Shown here piece by piece: positions 56,544 to 64,000 of a stretch of DNA of 64,000 bases. The position numbers and the translations under genes are program-made. The notes below the pieces were generated by a model. That model was not told where the DNA came from, made no database searches, and saw nothing but the letters and a program-made list of their open reading frames with translations. This DNA comes from Hyphomonadaceae bacterium (GTDB lineage: Bacteria > Pseudomonadota > Alphaproteobacteria > Caulobacterales > Hyphomonadaceae), in the NCBI GenBank assembly GCA_028285145.1, contig JANQQC010000053.1:1-64000 (forward strand). The letters run 5' to 3'. Numbering within the stretch: position 1 is the stretch's first letter; the number at the start of each line of letters is the position of its first letter.

Positions 56544-56810
56544 CTACTTCACGGTAAAGGGCAGGAGCGCCAGCATACGTGCACGCTTGATGGCGCGGGC
56601 GAGCTTGCGCTGGTTCTTGATATTCACGGCCGTGATCCGCGCAGGGACAATCTTGCCCTTCTCGGAAATGTACCGCTGCAGGAGTTTGACGTCCTTGTAG
56701 TCGATCTTCGGGGCTTTCGCGCCGGAGAACGGATCAACCTTGCGCCGGCGACCGAACGGACGACGGGCCGGGAGGTTGGTGATGTTCATGCCAGTTGTTG
56801 TTCGTGCCAT
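56544..56810 (-). CDS. rpsR: 30S ribosomal protein S18
   Basis: 88 residues. [69 protein letters not shown] is the entire S18 signature. The CDS starts 12 bases after rpsF and ends 9 bases before rplI. Confidence 0.97.
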   Translation of the reverse strand: MARTTTGMNITNLPARRPFGRRRKVDPFSGAKAPKIDYKDVKLLQRYISEKGKIVPARITAVNIKNQRKLARAIKRARMLALLPFTVK

Positions 56811-56822
56811 GTCAGATGCCTC

Positions 56823-57164
56823 CTAGTCGCGCCGCGGACGATCTTTGCGCGACAGCATCGCGGAAGGTTCGTCGTCGAGTTCGTCGACCTTTACGGTCAT
56901 GTAGCGCATCACATCATCGGAGATGCGGTGACGGCGTTCCAACTCGTGGACTGCGCCGGCAGGGCCATCGATGTTCAGCAGGGAATAGTGGCCCTTGCGC
57001 TGCTTGTTGATCGGGTAGGACAGGTTGCGAAGGCCCCAATACTCCGTCTTGCCGACGGTTGCGCCTTGCCCCTGAAGAAATTCGGAGAGTTCTTCGACGA
57101 AGGTATCGACCTGCGCCGGAGAGATATCGGGTCGTGTAATGACCACGTGTTCGTAGAAAGCCAT
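56823..57164 (-). CDS. rpsF: 30S ribosomal protein S6
   Basis: 113 residues: [26 protein letters not shown], then the central [44 protein letters not shown]. The final residues are basic ([10 protein letters not shown]). First gene of the operon; the divergent fabD starts 206 bases away. Confidence 0.97.
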   Translation of the reverse strand: MAFYEHVVITRPDISPAQVDTFVEELSEFLQGQGATVGKTEYWGLRNLSYPINKQRKGHYSLLNIDGPAGAVHELERRHRISDDVMRYMTVKVDELDDEPSAMLSRKDRPRRD

Positions 57165-57370
57165 ATCTGGTCCCTATCTAAGGCAGCGGCGCCGGTGGGC
57201 GGGATAACCCTTCCAGCGATGGCCCTCATCTGCACAGCTCATTCTGTGCTCAGAGACCGCAGCCTTTTAGCCAAGCGCGCGATAAAGCCCATTGTGGCAG
57301 TGAAATCAAGCGGGTTGCGCGGTCGCGCGCAGCCTTTTAGGCAGGCCTCAATCAGGTCAAGGAGGGTAGC

Positions 57371-58321
57371 ATGTCCCACCTCGCATTCATTTTTCCGGGC
57401 CAGGGCAGTCAGTTCATAGGTATGGGCAAGGATCTTGCCGATGCTTTTCCGGCTGCCAAGGCCGTATTCGAACAAGTTGACGAAGCGCTCGGTCAGGATT
57501 TGTCCGGCCTCATGTGGGCCGGCGAAATCGAGGAGCTAACCCTCACAGCCAATACCCAGCCAGCACTGATGGCGCATAGCGTCGCGGCGATGGCCGCACT
57601 GAAGGAATCCTTCGGAGTGGATGTGGCCTCCGTAAGCTTTGTCGCTGGCCACTCGCTTGGTGAGTATTCAGCTTTGGCGGCGGCGGGTGCGCTGACGATC
57701 AGCGATACTGCGAAACTGTTGCGCATTCGCGGCGAAGCCATGCAGGCGGCTGTCGCTCCCGGCGACGGCGCTATGGCTGCATTGCTGGGTGCAGACCTTG
57801 AGCAAGCCGAGGCCGCTTGCGCAGCGGGGCGCGACAGTGGCGGTGTCTGCGAGATCGCGAATGATAACGCGCCCGGCCAACTCGTTCTTTCGGGGTCGAA
57901 GGCGGCGATCGACACGGCTTGCGAGCATGCGAAGGCGAATGGGGTGAAGAAGGCCATGCCATTGAACGTGTCGGCTCCTTTCCATTGCTCGCTAATGCAG
58001 CCAGCAGCCGATGCGATGGCGGACGCGCTTCAGGATGCGATTGTGAAGGCACCGTCTGTCCCGTTGGTTGCCAATGTCACGGCCCAGCCAACAACGGATT
58101 CAGAGGAAATCCGCGCGAACCTTGTGTCTCAGGTAACCGGGCGGGTGCGCTGGACGGAGACGATCCAGTACATGGTTGCTCAGGGTGTTGGCCGGACTGG
58201 AGAGGCGGGGGCTGGTAAGGTTCTGACCGTCATGCAGCGGCGGATCGAAAAAGGGCTGGAGGGCTTCACGCTCGGCACGCCTGAGGATTTAGAGGCCTTT
58301 GCGGAGGCTGTGAAAGGATAA
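57371..58321 (+). CDS. fabD: Malonyl-CoA:ACP transacylase
   Basis: 316 residues with AAGGAGG 8 bases before the ATG. LAFIFPGQGSQFIGMGKDL opens the domain, the nucleophile lies in VAGHSLGEYSALAAAGAL and the later His is in PLNVSAPFHCSLM. It loads malonyl onto ACP. First gene of the fabD-fabG-acpP-fabF set. Confidence 0.97.
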   Translation: MSHLAFIFPGQGSQFIGMGKDLADAFPAAKAVFEQVDEALGQDLSGLMWAGEIEELTLTANTQPALMAHSVAAMAALKESFGVDVASVSFVAGHSLGEYSALAAAGALTISDTAKLLRIRGEAMQAAVAPGDGAMAALLGADLEQAEAACAAGRDSGGVCEIANDNAPGQLVLSGSKAAIDTACEHAKANGVKKAMPLNVSAPFHCSLMQPAADAMADALQDAIVKAPSVPLVANVTAQPTTDSEEIRANLVSQVTGRVRWTETIQYMVAQGVGRTGEAGAGKVLTVMQRRIEKGLEGFTLGTPEDLEAFAEAVKG

Positions 58322-58326
58322 GCATC

Positions 58327-59064
58327 ATGTTCGATCTTTCAGGAAAAACGGCACTGGTTACAGGCGCATCCGGTGGCATCGGGCGCGACATCGCCCGGGC
58401 CCTTTCCGAAGCCGGTGCAAAGGTCGCCCTGTCGGGCACGCGCGAAGGCGTGCTTGAAGAAGTGAAAGCGACGATAGCTGGCGAGGCTGCCATCGTTACC
58501 TGCAATCTTTCCGATGCTGAGCAGGTCGACGGTCTGGTTGGACGCGCCGAGGAAGCCATTGGTCCGCTCGATATTCTCGTTGCGAATGCTGGGATTACGC
58601 GTGATGGCCTGCTGATGCGCATGAAGGACGACGACTGGAACGACGTCCTGAACGTCAATCTTGGATCCTACTTCCGTCTCGCGAAATCATCATTGCGCGG
58701 GATGATGAAGCGCCGCCACGGCCGCATCATCGGGATCACCTCTATTGTCGGCGTGACGGGCAATCCAGGGCAGGCCAATTACTGCGCGTCCAAGGCTGGT
58801 ATGATTGGCTTCACCAAGTCACTTGCCCAGGAAGTGGCGAGCCGCGGGATTACGGCCAATTGCATCGCCCCCGGGTTCATCAAGTCGCCCATGACGGACG
58901 AGCTTCCGGAAGCCCAGAAAGAGGCGCTTCTGGGGCAGATTCCGGCCGGCCGGTTGGGGCAGGGCGACGATATTGCAGCTGCAGCATTGTATCTGGCGTC
59001 CGACCAAGCGGCCTATGTGACCGGCCAAACGCTGCACGTAAATGGCGGCATGGCGATGATTTAG
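58327..59064 (+). CDS. fabG: 3-oxoacyl-ACP reductase
   Basis: 245 residues, an SDR: TALVTGASGGIGRDIARAL (NADPH loop), LVANAGITRDGLL, the Ser in IIGITSIVGVTGNPGQ, the YxxxK motif in NYCASKAGMIG, and APGFIKSPMTDEL. It reduces 3-oxoacyl-ACP. It starts 5 bases after fabD, so they are coupled. Confidence 0.97.
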   Translation: MFDLSGKTALVTGASGGIGRDIARALSEAGAKVALSGTREGVLEEVKATIAGEAAIVTCNLSDAEQVDGLVGRAEEAIGPLDILVANAGITRDGLLMRMKDDDWNDVLNVNLGSYFRLAKSSLRGMMKRRHGRIIGITSIVGVTGNPGQANYCASKAGMIGFTKSLAQEVASRGITANCIAPGFIKSPMTDELPEAQKEALLGQIPAGRLGQGDDIAAAALYLASDQAAYVTGQTLHVNGGMAMI

Positions 59065-59176
59065 GGGGTCATCCGCCACTGCCTCCGGGCTTGGCGGTTT
59101 CCCAAAGTGTGTGCTAACCGCAACACAAAGCTCCAGAATCGGGGCTTGATTTCAGACATTACTAGAGAGGTACCGC

Positions 59177-59413
59177 ATGTCTGACGTTCTCGAGCGTGTA
59201 AAAAAGATTGTTGTCGAAAACCTTGATGTGGAGGGTGACAAAGTCACCGAAACTGCAAGCTTTATTGACGATCTCGGTGCAGACAGCCTCGACCTGGTCG
59301 AACTGGTCATGGCCTTTGAAGAAGAGTTCAACATCGAAATCCCCGATGATGTGCAGGAGAATATCCGCACGGTCGGCGATGCGGTGACGCACATCAAAGC
59401 CCACACCTCTTAA
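59177..59413 (+). CDS. acpP: Acyl carrier protein
   Basis: 78 residues. The phosphopantetheine Ser lies in [30 protein letters not shown]. Acidic, as usual. A 112-base gap from fabG and an AGAGAGG ribosome site suggest its own promoter, allowing the high expression expected of ACP. Confidence 0.98.
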   Translation: MSDVLERVKKIVVENLDVEGDKVTETASFIDDLGADSLDLVELVMAFEEEFNIEIPDDVQENIRTVGDAVTHIKAHTS

Positions 59414-59426
59414 GGGCTGCCATCAT

Positions 59427-60710
59427 ATGCGCCGTGTCGTAATCACAGGGATCGGCCTTGTAACGCCGCTTGCGGGAAACCGTGAAGCGAGCTGGTCTAG
59501 GCTGATCGAAGGCCGCTCCGGGGCAGGGCCAATTGATGCGTTTGACGCGTCTGACCTGCCTTGCCAGATCGCGTTCCAGGTCCCCTGGGTTAGTGGGCGC
59601 GGCGGCGGTGAGGGCGATGCGGAAGCATTTGATCCGGATACTGCGGCGACGGCGAAGGAACGCCGTCGGATCGATGAGTTCATCCTTTACGCGTTCAAAG
59701 CCGCAGATGAGGCCATTGAGGACTCTGGCTGGAAGCCTGAAACTGACGAGCAGCAGCACCGTACCGGTGTGATGATCGGGTCAGGCATTGGTGGCCTGAA
59801 CTCGATCTACGACACATCGATCAACCTCTATGAGAACGGGCCCCGCAAGGTCAGCCCGTTCTTTATTCCCTCGGCGCTGATCAATCTGGCGTCTGGTCAG
59901 GTCTCCATCCGGCATGGCTATAAGGGACCAAACCATTCCGTCGTTACGGCCTGTGCAACAGGCGCGCATGCGATTGGCGACTCCGCGCGGCTGATCCAGC
60001 ATGGCGACGCAGACGTCATGATCGCCGGCGGCTCTGAAGCCGTGATTGGGAAGATTGGCATTGCGGGCTTCTGCGCCGCCAAAGCGATGTCGACGGGGTT
60101 CAACGATACACCGGAAAAAGCCTCGCGCCCTTACGATAAGGACCGTGATGGCTTTGTCATGGGTGAGGGCGCTGCGATCCTTGTGCTCGAAGAGTATGAG
60201 CACGCGAAAGCTCGAGGCGCTGAGATCTACGCTGAAGTTGCCGGCTATGGCCTGTCAGGCGACGCGCACCATATCACATCGCCTGCTGAAAACGCTGAAG
60301 GCGGCTATCGCGCGATGAAGATGGCGCTTGGGCATTCCGGGCTCGCGCCAGAAGACATCGACTATGTGAACTCTCATGGGACATCGACGCCTGCGGGCGA
60401 TGAAGGTGAGGTTCGTGCGGTTGAGAAACTGTTCGGCGACCACGCGAAGAATGTGTCGCTGTCTTCAACCAAGTCGGCCATTGGCCATTTGCTGGGTGCT
60501 GCGGGTGCCGCCGAGAGCGCGTTCTGCGCGCTTGCCATCCGTGATCAGGTGATGCCGCCGACGCTGAACCTCGAGAATCCGAGCTTTGAAACGGATATCG
60601 ACCTTGTTCCGAAGGTTGCCAAGAAGGCACCGGTGCGGGCCGCGCTGTCGAATTCATTCGGCTTTGGCGGCACCAACGCCGCTTTGATCTTGAAGGCCGT
60701 AAGCGAATAA
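59427..60710 (+). CDS. fabF: 3-oxoacyl-ACP synthase II
   Basis: 427 residues. Active-site Cys in SVVTACATGAHAIGD, His in YVNSHGTSTPAGDEGE and the second His in STKSAIGHLLGAAGAAE; the glycine-rich end is FGFGGTNAALIL. It elongates acyl-ACP with malonyl-ACP. It follows acpP by 13 bases. Confidence 0.97.
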   Translation: MRRVVITGIGLVTPLAGNREASWSRLIEGRSGAGPIDAFDASDLPCQIAFQVPWVSGRGGGEGDAEAFDPDTAATAKERRRIDEFILYAFKAADEAIEDSGWKPETDEQQHRTGVMIGSGIGGLNSIYDTSINLYENGPRKVSPFFIPSALINLASGQVSIRHGYKGPNHSVVTACATGAHAIGDSARLIQHGDADVMIAGGSEAVIGKIGIAGFCAAKAMSTGFNDTPEKASRPYDKDRDGFVMGEGAAILVLEEYEHAKARGAEIYAEVAGYGLSGDAHHITSPAENAEGGYRAMKMALGHSGLAPEDIDYVNSHGTSTPAGDEGEVRAVEKLFGDHAKNVSLSSTKSAIGHLLGAAGAAESAFCALAIRDQVMPPTLNLENPSFETDIDLVPKVAKKAPVRAALSNSFGFGGTNAALILKAVSE

Positions 60711-60723
60711 GACCATTCTACTA

Positions 60724-60747
60724 ACCGGTGCTCGGTGGAGCACTGGT
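60724..60747 (+). other. Hairpin between fabF and mltG
   Basis: ACCGGTGCT (60724-60732) pairs with AGCACTGGT (60739-60747) with one G-U pair and a 6-base loop; the wobble pairs only in plus-strand RNA. No T run follows, so it is more likely a processing or pause site than a full terminator. Confidence 0.35.
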
Positions 60748-60783
60748 CATGGGGGCTTAGCGCAGGAGCGATCGGGATACGCC

Positions 60784-61809
60784 GTGGGTCTCGTCAGAGC
60801 ATTGCTTTCTCTAATCTTTCTGGTTGCCATTCTGGGTGCCGGAGCAGCAGCCGGTGGTTGGCTCTGGCTGACAAATGAGATCCAGAAGGATGGTCCACTT
60901 GTCACTGACACGGTCGTGACCGTCGCGCCCGGCGAGGGGCTCTACACGGTTGCAACGCGTCTCGAAGAAGAAAACGTCATATTGAGCAGCTATGCGATGA
61001 GACTGGCCGGCCGGCTGCAAGGCGTGACCACTCAAATCAAGACTGGTGAGTTCGAGATCGCAGCGGGCTCGAGCGTCCAGACCGTGCTCGACACGCTGGT
61101 CGAGGGGAAAGTCATTCTGCACAGGCTGACGATCCCCGAGGGGCGGACCACCGCGCAGGCCCTGCGTATCATTGAGGCGAGTGAGTTTCTCGTGGGCGAC
61201 ATGCCATCAGAACCTATCCCTGAAGGCGTGCTCCTACCGGACACTTATCTGTTCGCGCGCGGGACCACCCGCACCGCCCTTATCGACAGGATGAGAGCCG
61301 CACAGGAGACGCTGCTGGATGAGCTGTGGCCGGAGCGCCAGGAGGGGATACCGATCAAGACGCGCGAAGAGGCGATCATTCTTGCTTCCATTGTGGAAAA
61401 GGAAACGGGCGATCCCGCCGAGCGGCCGGAGATTGCCGGCCTGTTCACAAATCGGTTGAATATCGGCATGCCGCTTCAGAGCGATCCGACGATCATTTAC
61501 GGGATTACGAAGGGCGAGCCACTCTACAATGCGAAGGGTGAGAGGCGGACGCTCTATCGCTCCGAAATCGATCGCAAGACGGATTGGAACACATATCAGA
61601 TACCGGCCTTGCCGATTACGCCAATCTGTAATCCGGGACGCGATGCGATCGCGGCCGTGCTGGACCCGCCAGAGACCGACTACATCTTCTTCGTCGCCGA
61701 TGGGACCGGGCGACACCTGTTTGCGAAAACGCTGGCTGAGCATAATCGAAATGTCGCTGCGTATCGACGCTATGAGCGCGCTGAGATAGCGCGGGAGCGC
61801 AGCAACTAA
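60784..61809 (+). CDS. mltG: Endolytic murein transglycosylase MltG
   Basis: 341 residues from a GTG. One N-terminal membrane helix (ALLSLIFLVAILGAGAAAGGWLWL), a LysM-like region (VTVAPGEGLYTVATRLEEENVI), then the YceG domain with the catalytic Glu in ASIVEKETGDPAERPEIAGLFTNRLNIGMPLQSDPTIIYG. It cuts nascent glycan strands. Its last base overlaps yicC. Confidence 0.95.
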   Translation: MGLVRALLSLIFLVAILGAGAAAGGWLWLTNEIQKDGPLVTDTVVTVAPGEGLYTVATRLEEENVILSSYAMRLAGRLQGVTTQIKTGEFEIAAGSSVQTVLDTLVEGKVILHRLTIPEGRTTAQALRIIEASEFLVGDMPSEPIPEGVLLPDTYLFARGTTRTALIDRMRAAQETLLDELWPERQEGIPIKTREEAIILASIVEKETGDPAERPEIAGLFTNRLNIGMPLQSDPTIIYGITKGEPLYNAKGERRTLYRSEIDRKTDWNTYQIPALPITPICNPGRDAIAAVLDPPETDYIFFVADGTGRHLFAKTLAEHNRNVAAYRRYERAEIARERSN

Positions 61810-62717
61810 TGAGCGAGAGTGGGTCCAACGCTGCGCCGCTCTCCGGCATGACGGGGTTTGCTCGCGTTTCTGGTGAAGCGTCTTGGGGCGCATGGGCCTG
61901 GGAAGCAAAGAGCGTGAATGGCCGCGGTCTGGACGTCCGCGTCAACACGCCTGCGGGCTTTGACGCGTTGGAGCGAAGCGTAAAGGCTGAGGCGGGAAAG
62001 CACTTCAAGCGAGGTTCTTTGCAGGTCGGTCTGCGTATTGAAGCGAATGCGGGTGATGCCGGCGTGGTTGTGAACCAGGCAGCAATTGAGACGCTGGTGA
62101 ATGCCTATCGGGAAAGATCCGGCGGCAATCTCAGCGGCGAAGCCCTCGCGACGCTCATGACCACCAAGGGGGTCGTAGAGGCCGGAACCACGAATTTGCG
62201 TGATCTTGCAGCGGACTCCGAGGTGATCGAAACGCTGTCGAAGGGGGCCGAGGCTGCGCTTTCGCAGTTGAAGGCGTCTCGTGATCAAGAGGGCGCAACG
62301 CTTGGTCCGCTGCTCGGCGGTGTAATTGATCAGATGGAAGCGGTTGGTACTGAAGCGGCGGTGTTTGCAAGGCAACAGCCTAAGCTTCTCAAGGCAAGGC
62401 TTGAGGCACAGCTGGCTGAACTGAAGGCCGAGGCCGCAGTCGATGCTGATCGGTTGGCCGCGGAGGTAGCGCTGAATGCAGCGAAAGCAGACATTCGCGA
62501 GGAATTGGACCGGCTCACCGCGCACTTCGAAAGTGGGCGGCAACTCCTTCGGGAAGGATCACCGGTAGGCCGGAAGCTCGATTTTCTAGCGCAGGAGCTG
62601 AACCGTGAAGCGAACACGCTTTGCTCGAAATCTGCCAGTCTCGATTTGACGAATGCCGGACTATCCCTCAAGGCCCTGATCGATCAGTTCAAGGAGCAGG
62701 CGGCGAATGTCGAATGA
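61809..62717 (+). CDS. yicC: YicC-family endoribonuclease
   Basis: 302 residues. N-terminal LSGMTGFARVSGEASWGAWAWEAKSVNGRGLDVRV and the DUF1732 C-terminus EGSPVGRKLDFLAQELNREANTLCSKSASLDLTNAGLSLKALIDQFKEQAANVE are typical. YicC proteins are RNA-degrading enzymes linked to gmk in many genomes. Overlaps gmk by 11 bases. Confidence 0.94.
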   Translation: MSESGSNAAPLSGMTGFARVSGEASWGAWAWEAKSVNGRGLDVRVNTPAGFDALERSVKAEAGKHFKRGSLQVGLRIEANAGDAGVVVNQAAIETLVNAYRERSGGNLSGEALATLMTTKGVVEAGTTNLRDLAADSEVIETLSKGAEAALSQLKASRDQEGATLGPLLGGVIDQMEAVGTEAAVFARQQPKLLKARLEAQLAELKAEAAVDADRLAAEVALNAAKADIREELDRLTAHFESGRQLLREGSPVGRKLDFLAQELNREANTLCSKSASLDLTNAGLSLKALIDQFKEQAANVE

Positions 62718-63345
62718 TCAACTGAAGCGTCGTGGGCTTATGCTCGTGATCTCCTCGCCGTCTGGTGCCGGCAAGACGACGCTCGCTCGGATGCTCATGG
62801 ACGAGTTCGAGGATGTCGCGCTCTCCGTTTCAGCGACGACACGTGATCCGCGGCCGAATGAGCAGGATGGCGTCGACTATCATTTCAAGTCGTTGGAGGA
62901 TTTTCGTGCCCTTATCGCCGATCAGGATTTTCTCGAATGGGCGCGCGTATTCGACCACTACTATGGAACGCCGCGAGCCGACACCGTTGCCCTGCTCAAG
63001 GCTGGCCGCGATGTGATCTTCGATGTCGACTGGCAGGGGGCGGACGCCTTGCATGATCAGATGCCGAACGATGTCGTCTCTGTTTTCGTATTGCCTCCGT
63101 CGATCGAAGCTCTGGAAGCACGGCTCCGTGCGCGTCCGGGCTCCACGGACGAGACGGTAGCTCGCAGAATGGCCGACGCTAAAGCAGAGATCATGCATTG
63201 GCGACGCTATGACTATTGCATCGTCAACGATAATCTTGATGAAGCGTATCAGCAGCTACGACGCCTCTTTCTGGTAGAGCGCACCAAAAGACTGCGGCAG
63301 CTCGATCTCGACGCACATGTGAGGCAATTGCTCGGCGAGGGATAA
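62707..63345 (+). CDS. gmk: Guanylate kinase
   Basis: 212 residues. P-loop [18 protein letters not shown], then SVSATTRDPRPNEQDGVDYHF and the GMP-binding FLEWARVFDHYYGTPRADT region, then IFDVDWQGADAL. It phosphorylates GMP to GDP. End of the yicC-gmk pair. Confidence 0.97.
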   Translation: MSNDQLKRRGLMLVISSPSGAGKTTLARMLMDEFEDVALSVSATTRDPRPNEQDGVDYHFKSLEDFRALIADQDFLEWARVFDHYYGTPRADTVALLKAGRDVIFDVDWQGADALHDQMPNDVVSVFVLPPSIEALEARLRARPGSTDETVARRMADAKAEIMHWRRYDYCIVNDNLDEAYQQLRRLFLVERTKRLRQLDLDAHVRQLLGEG

Positions 63346-63483
63346 TAGGTGGCGCTCACAACTTCGCGTTGTTGCCCAAAGAGCACATTCTCGCGCGGAA
63401 CACACACATAACAGCGCTGTTAGACAAAATAAGTTTGTCGATGTGGCACCTTCCAGCCAAGCTTCGCTTAGGGAGGATAATAA

Positions 63484-64000
63484 ATGCAAAAACTATCAAA
63501 ACGAAAAATGCTGGGCACCTGCGCGCTGGCATTGGTCATGGCTGCATCTGGGCAGGCTGTTGCTCAGGATGCGGACGGAGACGACGCTGTCTCTCGTCAG
63601 CAGACGATTATAGTTACCGCCACGAAGAGAGCTGAAAGTCTTCAGGACGTACCGTTCTCGATCAATGCACAAACGCAGGATGATATTGAGATTACCGGTG
63701 CGGGCAGTCTGGAAGATGTTGCCCGTAGTGTGGCGGGTCTCTCAATCCAGAATCTAGGGCCGGGACAAAGCCAGGTCGCGATTCGCGGCGTTTCTGCCGG
63801 GCAGATTGTTCGAGATCAGCCTGGTGTGAAGGAGCAGGTTGGCGTTTATCTGGATGAGTCGGTCATCTCTCTTTCGCTTTTCACGCCCGATCTGGATTTG
63901 TTCGACCTGAACCGTGTTGAGACCCTCCGCGGGCCTCAGGGCACGTTGTTTGGATCGGGGTCTGTTGGCGGTACAGTCCGCTACATCACGAACCAGCCGG
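63484..64000 (+). CDS. TonB-dependent receptor, N-terminal part (runs off the window)
   Basis: 172 residues visible, frame open to the window edge. GGGAGG (63471-63476 region) precedes the ATG. A signal peptide (to AVAQ), the TonB box QTIIVTATKR and the plug domain (LEDVARSVAGLSIQNLGPGQSQVAIRGVSAG; VETLRGPQGTLFGSGSVGGTVRYIT) are unmistakable. This large family imports siderophores, vitamins or glycans; the substrate cannot be read from the plug. The gene belongs to a new transcription unit after gmk. Confidence 0.92.
   Translation, partial: MQKLSKRKMLGTCALALVMAASGQAVAQDADGDDAVSRQQTIIVTATKRAESLQDVPFSINAQTQDDIEITGAGSLEDVARSVAGLSIQNLGPGQSQVAIRGVSAGQIVRDQPGVKEQVGVYLDESVISLSLFTPDLDLFDLNRVETLRGPQGTLFGSGSVGGTVRYITNQP

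Overview
The window comes from the chromosome of an alphaproteobacterium, most likely near the Caulobacterales/Hyphomonadales (Parvularculales are also possible). The evidence is the gene content: an HdaA-type DnaA regulator directly followed by ppk and ppx, a cpa-type Tad pilus cluster, eukaryote-type NADP-dependent isocitrate dehydrogenase, a long L9 protein, and a SusC-like/TonB-dependent receptor with an N-terminal TonB box. Base composition is GC-rich (by eye, not computed), with a few less GC-rich patches. The genus is an inference; no rRNA gene is present. I saw no tRNA, CRISPR array, insertion sequence or phage gene, and no gene-free stretch longer than 300 bases.

Layout. 1-272: gene-free and full of hairpins. 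273-5802: a periplasmic TPR/TonB-C protein, an ABC ATPase, a small zinc-finger protein, an unrecognised membrane protein, a GlcD-like FAD dehydrogenase and a membrane GGDEF protein. 5799-9350: a minus-strand operon of two exported YceI proteins, a cytochrome b561-YceI fusion and a Sua5-type tRNA t6A enzyme. 9461-11749: acyl-CoA dehydrogenase and an acetyltransferase. 11850-19944: exported hydrolases, mostly lipoproteins (M19 dipeptidase, cyanophycinase-like S51, amidohydrolase, amidase, S9 peptidase). 20077-23166: a small secreted protein, icd, a VOC protein and an RNA 2'-O-methyltransferase. 23220-25982: a cyclophilin lipoprotein, then a four-gene metal-handling cassette ending in MerP-like and MerT-like proteins. 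26164-28195: ndk, purN, purM. 28300-36862: a DUF2066 protein, hdaA, ppk, ppx, rnd, aspS. 36859-37590: a secreted pentapeptide-repeat protein. 37864-44852: cpaB, cpaC, a very short cpaD-like gene, cpaE, cpaF, tadB, tadC. 44871-49897: pheA, a membrane cytochrome c with a long acidic tail, penicillin acylase, NlpC/P60 protein. 49907-53305: MarR and LysR regulators, an AhpD-like protein, a YHS protein and a small beta-barrel. 53380-57164: a degenerate GGDEF protein, dnaB, rplI, rpsR, rpsF. 57371-63345: fabD, fabG, acpP, fabF, mltG, yicC, gmk. 63484-end: the start of a TonB-dependent receptor.

How the genes work together. Most of the window is housekeeping: fatty acid synthesis, ribosomal proteins, replication, purine synthesis and polyphosphate. 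The accessory parts that most deserve attention are the metal cassette (24209-25982), the Tad machine with a shrunken CpaD and no pilin beside it, the b561-YceI fusion with its two YceI neighbours, the cluster of exported peptide/amide hydrolases, the paired intact and degenerate GGDEF proteins, and a recurring minus-strand terminator sequence found after three genes between 17.9 and 20.7 kb.
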